A stretch of DNA of 64,000 bases from contig CM055608.1 in the NCBI GenBank assembly GCA_029379385.1, positions 28,394,350 to 28,458,349 of the forward strand, written 5' to 3'. Under the pieces are notes generated by a model. That model saw only the letters and a program-made list of their open reading frames with translations, ran no database searches and had not been told where the DNA came from. Origin of the DNA: Quillaja saponaria. Taxonomy: Eukaryota > Streptophyta > Magnoliopsida > Fabales > Quillajaceae. Below, one piece after another: positions 1-10,187 of the stretch. Position 1 is the stretch's first letter; the number at the start of each line of letters is the position of its first letter. Made by a program: the position numbers and the translations under genes.

Positions 1-436
1 ACTTTTTTAATTCACAATATCTCAACTCAACCCAATTTGAAACCTAACAAAAGAAATGCTCAATTTTGTGTAATTTTTATGAAATCAATTTACAAATGAA
101 AAGGATTCTTGAGATTGATTTAAAAAGAAATTCAAGATTTTGGAGAACAAGAGGTAAGGTAGGTGGTTTTAGAAGAAAACAAGATAAACTACATTCTATC
201 ACCTAACAAAAGATTTATAATATCTATTAGCCTGGGAAGAAAATCTGTGTCTATGTTATTTTGTTTTCAGTACTTTCTTTCTTTTTTGGCTCATTGTTGC
301 TTCTTAATAAACAAGAACTAAGCTAACTATCATGATCTGTGAGTTCTTCTCATGAATATATATTTATCATAAATATTGCAAATAATAGTTGATTGGGAGT
401 ATACATACACATCAATTTGACGCTATCTTCATGTAG
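1..436. other. Non-coding stretch upstream of first recognised exon
   Basis: AT-rich sequence with no ORF that looks coding. Because the exon beginning at 437 has an acceptor-like TAG immediately before it, this stretch is best read as intron of the gene whose last exons follow. No upstream exon of that gene was recognised here, so its 5' part probably lies outside the window. Confidence 0.4.
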
Positions 437-1653
437 CAAACCACAGGAACATTGTTAGATCCCCAGTTCTAATGCGGGAGTTGTGGCTTCAGATGTGGCA
501 TGATATCCATCCTGGTGCAAAAACAAAATTTGTAACAAAAGGTAAATGCTTTATTAAATTTACTTGTATAAACTATCTTGGGTGGATTACTTGAGGTAGC
601 TCCACTGACTGCTACAATGTAACAGCTAAACGTGGACCTCTAAGGGATGAGGATTGTTATTGGGATTATGGGAAAGCTCGTTGTGCATGGCCTGAATACT
701 GTGAATATAGGTGATTGTTTTTCTGTCTTAAATTTCTTAAGGTTTTGTCAACTGTTGGAAAATTATATTTCCTTCCTTTTTTCCTTTGTTGAGATTCTCC
801 GGGCTATTTTAATTGTATTCATTTTTTCGGAAGATTTGTGAGCAAGCCATGTTCCTCCCTTTATAGGATTTCCTCTCCCTTATCATCTCTAATATTCGTG
901 ATGAACCAATCACCAGATTATTTCTTCTGGGTTGAAGAGCTTGGAATTTTCATTTCTTTAAAATTTGAATTTTAGTGAGGCGATGATTTTCTTTGTGCTT
1001 GTTAAAATTATTATTTTTTAGATGCCCTAGGGAGCCAGATAGGAGGACTTATTATGAAATACTTCAGGATCTTTCTCTTATAATTTTTCATATTTATCCT
1101 TTTCTAAGTGCCTTCAAATTGTTTTCTTAGCTGCCATTCACATTTGGAAGTCTAAAGTGCTATTTAACATTAGGGCTTTTGTTTGGGTTACCACAGTGCT
1201 CGATGCAATTAACATCAATGATCTGTTGCAAAGGATAATTACCTAATCCTTGTCTTGTATTATCATTATACTGAGACCCAGTATCATTTTCTCTTTGATA
1301 GCTCCTTTACTTTGAATAGTTGGAATAGGCTTATGCACTTTTTGGTGAACATTGCGGCTCCCCACATTCTTTTTAGTGACTAATGAAAAAGGGACCTGAT
1401 ATTATCAGCAAAAAAGAAAAGAAAGCACTTTTGACTTCCATTTTGATTTAATTTTATTTTCTTCGTGTTTTTCTTCTTGTTCCTTAGGGGAGTCTCCCTC
1501 TCCCACTCTCTCTCTGCCTCCCCCACCCCTGCCCTCTTCTTTCTATTATGTTTCTATGTACTGCAATGCAGGTATCTTTTTGGGGATGTTCATCTTGGAC
1601 AAAGCTGCAGGTTGAAGAACTCGAAAGCTGATTTGCTGCTGCATTATTTGTAG
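437..1653 (+). CDS. 3' exons of an unrecognised conserved-looking, cysteine-rich plant protein (partial)
   Basis: Three exon-like blocks join in one frame: 437-541 (reads ANHRNIVRSPVLMREL then WLQMWHDIHPGAKT), 596-710 (reads DCYNVTAKRGPLRDEDC then WDYGKARCAWPEYCEYR) and 1572-1653 (reads YLFGDVHLGQSCRLKNSK, stop TAG at 1651-1653). Borders are an acceptor TAG before 437, donor GT at 542, acceptor AG before 596, donor GT at 711 and acceptor TGCAG before 1572, with consistent phases (the Arg codon is split AG/G across the last intron). The first intron would be only 54 nt, short for a plant, so that junction may be damaged. Aromatic, basic and Cys-rich composition suggests a folded, possibly disulphide-containing domain. 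I do not recognise the family and assign no function. The 5' end is missing from the window. Confidence 0.55.
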
Positions 1654-4600
1654 ATGAGAACTGAGAAGGTACCCTGTTATCTATTCTTTTTCTGTTCTTT
1701 CTTTTCTATTTGGCTAGAGTATACACTGTAATTAGAGCTTAATCGGAATCTAGAATATCTAAGACAAGAAGAAATAAGACGATTCGTTTATAGCAAGTTC
1801 TTTTCACCTTGAACATTGCATGCTTTAGATTTTCCATAGGTCAGGATTTTGAGAATCATTTTCTTTCATAATCTTGATAATAGCACATTTTTAGTAATCT
1901 TGTTCTTGCTCACTCTTAGACTAGTATAACAATATCTGATATATTATATATGAGAGTTTATGTGCTTTCTTAATATATATCCTATTTCCATGAGGAGTTC
2001 ATTTCTATTGTTATGCGACCCACTGTAAAAAATTAAGTTCAGTTCTGATGAATGTCTGAAAGTGTGATTAATCTTGTACTTTATTATCCTTCTAGATAGC
2101 TTAAGCAAGTTAAAGTCAAAAATAAATGAAGATCAGGTCAAGATTCTAGAGCACCAGGTGCGAGAGAGCATGAAATTAAAAGAAGAAAAGGAAAAAGATA
2201 TATATATTATATATATATATATTATTTTTGCTTTGGCCTTTGAGCATTCAAATTCTATAGATAATATACGTATGTTTCAACATGATTTCCAAGTGGATGC
2301 ACAGCATCATACTTTTTTCTGAATTTGACTTCTCTCATATAATATTTAATATTACTAACTCCAGACATTAAAATCTAGCCTCATTGCATTTGCGCATGAG
2401 TAGTAGAGACTTATTTTTTTTAACGGCTAGTGTATAAAGATCTCTGATAATATACTCATGCCCATATCTAAAGATCTTTATATAACTTGTGTCTTTAAAA
2501 ACGTCCATATGCCTATGCCATAAGACTATTATTTAGATAATCAAATTTAAAGAGAAGAAAAATGTCTCAATAAGCCATCCAATGAACTAAAACAAATCTA
2601 AAGTAATACTCCATTTGTTTCAAAAGTCAGAACTCTTGTCTAATCTCGTCTTGCAGAGAATTATCAAATCTAAAAGTAATACATATAGCAAGTTCAAATA
2701 AATACATATTGATTGTCCGGCTAGTCTATTTTGCAAGCTTAATGATCTCATGCTTAGAAAATAAAAATGAAGAAAGAAAATCCCATGATTGCACTTACAC
2801 ATCTTGTGTCTCTTAATTCCCATTGTTGCAGTCCTCAATTTATGGATAAGTGCGACACATAATTCCAGAATTCATCTATATAAAAGAAGTTGTAAAAGAA
2901 GAATAAAAGAAGGAAAAGAACTTGCATTCCAGTCAAAATTGTTCCAGTAGCTGGTGACACCTCAAGACCATGCTTTAATTCATATTTTCTTTTTAAAATG
3001 CTGTCTTAGTCTAACTTTAGTATCTCAATTGGTCATTTTTCTCACTGACTGACCAATCTATCGTAGTCTAAATTTCAGTCTTTTTTGCATAAGCATGTCA
3101 TTTTCAGTTGTTCATCATTCTGTCTTTGATATTTACCATATTGTTAAACAAAAGCGAGAATATGATGAAATCTAAAATAGAAAAACAAACAAACAAAAGA
3201 AAGAACACAATATGTAGTGAGGTTCGGCTAAATTTAGTCTACGTCTTTATTGAAGAGATCGAAATTCACTATCATGTTTTTGGAGATAACTCAAATGTTT
3301 TGTTCGAAAAAATATATTGAAACTCTAGAGCTAATTGCCATTCCTCCATGTTGTAAATTAAAACTTAATTTTTTCGGGTCATAATTATCCAATAGGTCGC
3401 ACCACGAAACTTTGGCCCAAACAATAAACAAGACAGAATATAACACATATAATGCCTAGCGTCACCTATAGGCAAAATGTGCTTATGCTAATCTGTACAA
3501 AGCCAAAGACCAGAACCCATAAGCAGCAAGGTGTTTCCCAGAAGAGTTTAACAGGCAAGGGTAAGAGTATAGGACAAAGTGTCACCCAGAAAATCAAGTA
3601 CCTTTTCCAGCTTCATTGCATAAACATGCCATTTTTATCATTCTCTCTTACATACCTACCATTTCACGAAGGGCACAAAAAACAGAACCACTCCCCCGAT
3701 TTTGCTAGGTTACATAAGCACACAAAGCATAAAAAACTTGAGCATATTATCCAATAAGCATTTTGAGGGGAATGTAGATATTGGGAAGTCATCAAAGACA
3801 CCAGTGACCTCAGTTCTCATAAGGAGATATAAACACAAGAAAAAAGAAAAGAAAAGGCATCACCAGGTGGAAACATTCCCTCCTTCCCAGGTACCGTATT
3901 CTATGAGCAGGCACACTACACACTAATGTCACCATCCTTCAAAGGTAAATAACCAGAAATTAAGATAATGAAGTTTAATTAAGCCAATAAGCTCCAGTGA
4001 GCCACACGGGCCAATCAAATTCAAAAAAAAATTGTTTTAAGAAGAAAAAAGCAGAGTACATCAATCCTTGATAGTATTTCAAGGGAGGACACCACATTGC
4101 TGAAGTCCACGCATATAAGATTAAAAGGAAAGAAAGAAAGAAACGGAAATAAATGATTCACATAAACAAAATATGAAAACACTAAAATCCTTATACACGG
4201 ATATAAGATTTAAATGGAAATGTAGGGTTGTGCATATTAGTTAGCTCAGGTACATGTTCATGCCCCTTTAAACCCATATATGCAAAATTCAAGGTAGAAC
4301 TTCAAAGAAAACAGTGAGTCTATTCCCATGGTGGCCAAAATTCTCATTCCATGGTTTTATATCATTTTGTTTTTAGCATGGCATCTCTAAGATTTGTGCA
4401 AATGTTTCCATCACATAAGAATTGTTAAAGGTTGAGAACCTACCTATTGTAGTTGCCTTCCAGAAAATCCACGCAACCATAAACTTGTTCTAATTTCTTT
4501 AGGTCTTAAGACAGATTATCAAAATTAGGAAAAAGCTGGAATAACAATTGCCAATAAAATAATAGTTAGAATGAGATTGATTATGAATATGAATCAAATA

Positions 4601-5224
4601 TGACACCCAGTCGTTAGTATTGGAACACACTTGATCTAACTAATATTCTTCTTAACTTCTTGCTAATTCATCATCAAAATTAGGGAAAAACTGGATAAGA
4701 ATTCAAATTGAAAAGAAAAATTTATGCAGATGGACCTGATCTGGAACAAAAACGAAGTTGGATCAAATTATAATGAACCCACTGCATCTTCTTCCCGGCC
4801 GATCATGCAAAATCCAAATCAGAAATCTGAATTGCAAAATTGGATAATCAGAATAATAGAATGAAATTAGGGCTAAAGTGAGAAAAAAATTCAAGGAGAA
4901 AGAGTACTATTTTTTTGTTATTAAAAATATTATAAGAGGTGGGTGTTTTAAGTATTTTATATTTTAATTTAGATATAAATCATAAGGGATATTTGGATTT
5001 TATAATAGTATAGATAATTTGTGTTACATTGGGATTTTATTTGTTTTCATTTCTTTGTTTGAAGTAGAGACTTTTTTTAGCATGATTCCTGCTGTGGTAA
5101 TGACTTTTTCAGTTGTCACTTCAGGTGCTGGGGCTGTTATTATTTGTCAACTATTCAATTTTAGGTACTTGGGGACACAACATGAAAGCATGTGAGTTCT
5201 ACTCCCATTTGATCTCAATTTTTG
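1654..5224. other. Long intergenic stretch with only weak exon-like ORFs
   Basis: About 3.5 kb without a supported gene. At 2096-2200 an open frame preceded by a plausible acceptor (TTCTAG) reads SLSKLKSKINEDQVKILEHQ and continues charged and heptad-like, resembling one coiled-coil exon, but no partner exon was found and it runs into an AT repeat. On the minus strand near 2935-2975 a short frame reads HGLEVSPATGTILTGMQ, also without partners. The rest (2.3-4.9 kb) is AT-rich with many short ORFs lacking coding character. These may be decayed genes or a non-coding transcript. Confidence 0.3.
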
Positions 5225-5227
5225 TAG

Positions 5228-5451
5228 GTCACGAATTACGTCTATAATGTGGACTTGCGGGTCTTGATCCATGAACCTCAGCATGTACAAGCAAATAACA
5301 GTTGGAACATTGGCCAAAGATTTCAGTTTCATCTATCCGTCTACCTTGCAATTGCAGGGAAACTCAGGGATGGATCTGCTTATTTGATGGATGCAGCTAA
5401 CCTTTCCCTACTGTGGCCACCTCTGGCTGATATCTTTCTGGTAAACACTAC
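5228..5451 (+). other. Possible single exon of an unidentified gene
   Basis: An open frame of about 74 codons is bounded by a good acceptor (TTTTTGTAG just before 5228) and a donor-like CTG/GTAAAC at its end. It reads VTNYVYNVDLRVLIHEPQHV at the start and GKLRDGSAYLMDAANLSLLW later. Base composition is clearly richer in G and C than the flanks, as in the exons of recognised genes here. A shorter upstream candidate exon (about 5165-5190) could join it. No family was recognised and no start, stop or 3' partner was identified, so this may be a lone remnant of a decayed gene. Confidence 0.3.
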
Positions 5452-5904
5452 ATCGATGCCTTCTTAGATCAGAACACAAATAGGTTGTATCCTTTAATTT
5501 GTTATGTGATCATGGTTTAGAGTAGATATGCTTGTTATTAGAGTGTAACATAGACAAATAATTTACTCCAGCAGCTGGAATCTGTAGAATATTCATCCAG
5601 GTGTTGTATATGGATATTTTAATTAGCTAGCAGAGTTTAAAAACGAGGGGGGCCAAGTGCACGGAGCAAAACCAGTCTTGCCTTTTAAAGTTTTCCATTA
5701 TCGTGTATGTACTGTATTTTTATTTTGGTCAGTAGGCATTGACCCTTCGTATAGAAAAGATATTTGCAATTCTAGTGATTTGTATAATTTGTTCTTGAGA
5801 ATAGCGTGAGGTTAATGAAAGTCAAGTTTTTTTACTTTTTTCCCATTTTCCATGCTTCCAAATAATCTATCTTCCATATACAATACGGTAAAGGAGAGAT
5901 GAAG

Positions 5905-6760
5905 GGAAAAACACTTGGAATCAACCAGAATTTCAAACAAATTTTAAAAATGGATCACTTTCAAACTTATTCCAACAATGATCAAATTTACACTTCATGA
6001 GTAGCCCTGTCACCTTCAGTTCGTGGCTTCATGACACGAAATCAAGCTGTCTTGAACACATGAAGTAAGGCAGACACTTTGCCTTTGAGCTAGAAGTTTC
6101 CTCTCCCCCTCTATCTTTCTTTCACCACCAGAAAAATCACCTGCTTCTGCCATAGCAAACATAGATCACAGCAGCAGCTGCAACAATAGCTCCTGTAGAT
6201 CCTGCTACCACTACTGACCACTGCACCTTCAACCCCTTCTCTTCACCATTTATAATCCTGGATATGTTATTCACAGTTCCATTAAAGGCTTCAACTGCCG
6301 TCTTCTTCAGTGCACTGAAAACCTACCTTCTTAGCCTCCACTACTTGCTCCTGCAATTGAGCCGCCTTTTGATTCCATGGTTCTGGTTTTCTCCTCGGAT
6401 TCTCCCAATGCCTCCTCTAATTTCGTATTTTCATGTACCCACTTCTCCAACTCGGTCCTCGAACCTTGGATCTCAACCATTCAGTTTCTTAACCTTGTCT
6501 TTCGTTTTTGCATTTTCCTTTGCCAATTTTATTTTTTGACTTTCTGCCTCACTTCATGTTCAAGACTTACTTCGTGTTCAAGACGCGAATTCAGTTTCTC
6601 CTGATTTCATTGTTTCAAGACATGAAGTGAAGGTGAGTTGAGGTTTTACTTCTTGGGTTCAACTCACAAAGTGTGAATTTGTTCTATTGTTGGAATAAGT
6701 TTAAAAACTGATCCATTTTTAAGTTTGTTTGAATTTTTAGTCCATTCAAGATGTTTTTCC
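5905..6760. mobile_element. Mutator-like (Pack-MULE type) element with gene fragment
   Basis: An 856-bp segment starts GGAAAAAC at 5905 and ends GTTTTTCC at 6760. Its two ends are long inverted repeats of roughly 90 bp: 5905-6000 aligns with the reverse complement of 6665-6760, including AACTTATTCCAACAAT on the left and its complement ATTGTTGGAATAAGTT on the right. Immediately outside are 9-bp direct repeats with one mismatch, GAGATGAAG (5896-5904) and GAGATGGAG (6761-6769). Long terminal inverted repeats plus a 9-bp target duplication is the signature of Mutator superfamily elements. There is no transposase inside; instead the interior carries a fragment of a host-type coiled-coil gene, so this is a non-autonomous gene-capturing element. 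Confidence 0.8.
6137..6600 (-). pseudogene. Captured fragment of a PMD1/PMD2-like coiled-coil, tail-anchored protein gene
   Basis: Read on the minus strand from about 6600 to the TGA at 6137-6139, the sequence gives a charged coiled-coil region (EKLNSRLEHEVSLEHEVRQK, later KWVHENTKLEEALGES and LQEQVVEAKK), then FSALKKTAVEAFNGTVNNIS, and finally a C-terminal hydrophobic segment (WSVVVAGSTGAIVAAAAV) followed by a short basic tail GRSR and a stop. This arrangement of coiled coil, membrane anchor and short basic tail resembles plant peroxisomal and mitochondrial division factors, which attach to organelle membranes by their tail. The frame is broken by at least two or three frameshifts and an in-frame stop, so it is not a functional gene. 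It lies wholly inside the MULE at 5905-6760. The family name is from memory of the tail and is moderately certain. Confidence 0.5.
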
Positions 6761-6867
6761 GAGATGGAGTGGCCCTTTGTGATGTTGTAATTTGGGAAGC
6801 CTTCTTTGGTATGAAATTATTTCACTAATTTTGATGTGTATCACAAGCTAGTTTTTTTTTTATCAGA

Positions 6868-7560
6868 TACAAGTCATTGGAGTTCAGCCTGATTTGCTAA
6901 CAGCAGTGAGTCTGGCTGCCATGGTCAGTCACTAGCTTGAGTGACAAAAAAAAAAAAAATAGCAAGCCAGTTCGTGGATTTATTATGAGGAGTCGTTGGT
7001 TCCAGGATGATGATGTCGTTGGGAATGCACTAGTGGATATATATGTGTGCCACATTGTGTGCTATAAATTATAACATGCAGTGTTTGAAAACTTCCTGCC
7101 AAAGATGTTATTTCATGGAACACTTGGATCACAGGTTATGCTCAAAATGGTCCAGCAAATGAGGCATTTTAATTGATGTACACCCGAATGATTCAAGAGT
7201 GCAATGAGATAAATCCAAACCAAGGGACTTAGGCCAGCATTCTACTTCCATATTCCCATGTTGTAGCCTTGCAACAAGGAAGGAAAATTCATGGGCATGC
7301 ATGCTTGGAGTCATTCAGGTTTGATTGATGAGGGTCAATTTACAAACTCTTCTATTTCATGTACGTACTTCCATGCTTTATTCTTATCTTCATCTCATTG
7401 ACTGTGGATGTCTTTGCCATAAAATGCTCTCATTTGTTAAGGAGCATGGAACTCTGCTCTTTGGTGGCCAGAATGTGAATCAATTTATTTGTTCCATGAA
7501 ATGTCATGGGTTGGAATGGAAACATTCATGATGTCTAGCATATGTGATTTTTGGAGTATT
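6868..7560 (+). pseudogene. Decayed PPR (pentatricopeptide repeat) gene fragment
   Basis: Plus-strand translation in shifting frames gives consecutive pentatricopeptide motifs: GVQPDLLTAVSLAAMV (about 6880-6930), a stretch around 7000-7040 reading DDVVGNALVDIY, another around 7110-7150 that restores to a WITGYAQNG-like motif, and NEINPNQGT followed by SILPYSHVVALQQGRKIHGH at 7200-7300. A further block near 7330-7530 still shows LID/CG and WN-type motif traces. The order resembles a land-plant PLS-class PPR protein of the EMB2758 (At4g33990) type, which act in organellar RNA processing. Several frameshifts and stops are visible and both ends of the normally long protein are missing. It lies just downstream of the MULE. 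The exact parent gene is an inference from memory. Confidence 0.6.
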
Positions 7561-7569
7561 GTGACGATT

Positions 7570-10187
7570 CAAGTTTTTCTGTGGGTGATTCTATGAATAT
7601 GAATGTTGGGTGGGGCTACATATAGGCGAAGTACGTTCAGGGTATGTTGAAGAATTCAAACTTGGGAAATTTCAATTTTGGTACACAAGGCACACGGTTG
7701 TCAAGGAGATCTCTTTTATAAAAATAAGAAGCAAATAGTGAAGTGGGTTAGTCGAAGTGTATGTCATTGACAAAAAAGAATTACAATGTGTCTTTTCGGT
7801 ATGTGTGGGATATACTATTTCTTCTTTTATTTTATATATCCAAAAAAGAAAACTAAAATAGAATGTTGAATAATGCCAAGAAATTATTTTATTTTTTACT
7901 TTTTTTCTTATAGGAATGTACAAATGTATCAAACATTATGTGAAAACAAAAAAACATGTTTAATGATCTTTTTTTTTTTTTTTTTTTTTTTTTTTTGAGG
8001 CGAATGCTAATTATAGAAGCTACAAAACTTTTTAGGACTAGTGAATTCTCTTAAATTTCACCTTAGCCGTTTGAATTTCTCTTTCAATCTATTTAATTCA
8101 CAATTAAATTATTGTAACCAAAAAAAGTTCACACAATTAGATAATTAACTTTATTTATTGAGATTAAATAATTTCAAAATGTATTAAAGTACATAAAACA
8201 TAACATTAAAGTAAAAGCTAAAGTGGAAATTAAGAGTCTAAACAATAAATTTTGTGATAATTTATTATAGATTCACTTTGTCAAGGACATAAAATAATAT
8301 TATATATATATATATAAATATATATATATTTTTTTTAATTACTAACTTAGCATCAGAGAATTGCGACCATATCACATGATGCTATCAGATTTGAAGCCTT
8401 CTATTTTGAAGTAGAATTAATATTTCATCCACTAATAGTAAACAAACATGATTATAACACATCAACTCGCTTGACTAAAATAAAATGATTAATGTTAGTA
8501 ACAAGTAAACGCCAATCTCTTATTTATTGATAATATATTAAGTATTAATTCTTTAAGATATTTAAGAAATTATAAAATGATATATTTCTTATTGGTCAAA
8601 CTTAATAATATAGAACTTCAATTGTGTTACATAAGGAAGGACACCGGAATCAAAATATTCTGCTTTTAATTTAGATATGATTGAATTCCCAAAAACTCAT
8701 ATATGCATGTGTTTCATGTTTTATCAACAAATTAAAGTATGATGGTATGTAGATGCATACACTTACATGCATATTTTTTAATTATAAAAGGTTTGCATGC
8801 AAGCGTGTAGGAAGCAAAAGCCAGAGGGTGGCACAAGAAATCCTTCGGTTTCAATATCTCATTTGATCATAATATCCTTCCATACCTATCACATTGCCTA
8901 TATATACATGTTAGAATTAGTTGAGTGATGAAATTGACTGAAGCAAAAGGCTATAACTATTTTGTTTTATTAAGATTTTTTTTTTTTTTTTGTTTATTAC
9001 TTCTTCTATCCAAATAAAAAATAAAAAATAAAAAAATCTTATCCTTAAAACATTCAAGTTTTTTGTTTTACTTTTTCTCTTTCTTTTGGTGACTATGATT
9101 TAGTAAAATTCAATCAATGACATCTAAAACATTTTAAATTTTATTAAAATAACAAGTGTCTCTATTACACAGCCTAAATGGGTGCAAACATAAACATAGC
9201 CAATTTAATATAAATTTTGGGTGAGACAAACTCATTTTTATTGTTTATTAATTATTCACCATCTCTTTCCCAGTTCTTGTGCCCCTGAAATCCTTTCCAC
9301 CTAGACATTCCCACTAAGGCTCCAAGATAAGAATAGCTTGAAAGTTAAGATTGACTAAATCTGGAGGGAGGGCTGATAGAAAGAATTAAGTACTCCTAAA
9401 TTTTTTTTCTTAAAAAAGGATTTTTTTTAACGGGTGTACTTAAGGAACATGTTAAAATGATAAATATAAAAATTTTATATCATTGTAGTAATTAGCTATG
9501 ATTTTGGTATTATGTAATAAATAATTTACTATTTTTAAAATGTTTTAAATTTCAAAATTTATATTTATTGCATTATCAAATGCCCGTATGATACTCGTTA
9601 AAAAAACTCTTTAAAAAATTGAATGACAATATTGGAGCATACAGATTTTTATAGGCATAAACTTAAAATTTCAATTTTTTTCATTTTCTTGACGGGGAAT
9701 ATTTAACCAAACAGGTTGTAGAGACAGGCTTGAAACAATGATGGGTCCTTTGTTGCTGAGCCTGAGAGGGTCTCTTGTTGTGCTTTATTAGTTGCTCGTC
9801 TGAATAAGACTATGACAAGAAATTATGGGTCAATACTCAGAAGATAAAATTAACCCCTGACAATGATGATGATAGCATTAGTTGATGAAATGGATTGAAT
9901 CCCATCAAAATGAAAAGTGAAATTTATATGATGAATGTAAGCTATCCATGTTGTGTAAACCGACATACGAATCAAATTTTAAGACACTGGTCATAGAAGA
10001 TAGAAAATCAGACAAAATCACCAAAACCTTTTTTCTTATTGCTATTCAGTAATTTACAGGTGAGAGGAAGATGAAAATTAGGTATATATCCATATCTATC
10101 TATATATGTATATATAAATATAATAGTGGATGTGAATGAATTTTTGATGACTCACAATCACAAAAAATTGTATGTAGAGGCAGTCAC
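7570..10187. other. Gene-free AT-rich intergenic stretch
   Basis: I see no coding or RNA gene. It contains a pure T tract (7969-7996), an AT dinucleotide patch (about 8300-8330), a second T-rich patch (about 8971-8990) and generally AT-rich unique sequence. The last part, next to 10187, would be the 3' flank of the NPGR2-type pseudogene. Confidence 0.5.
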
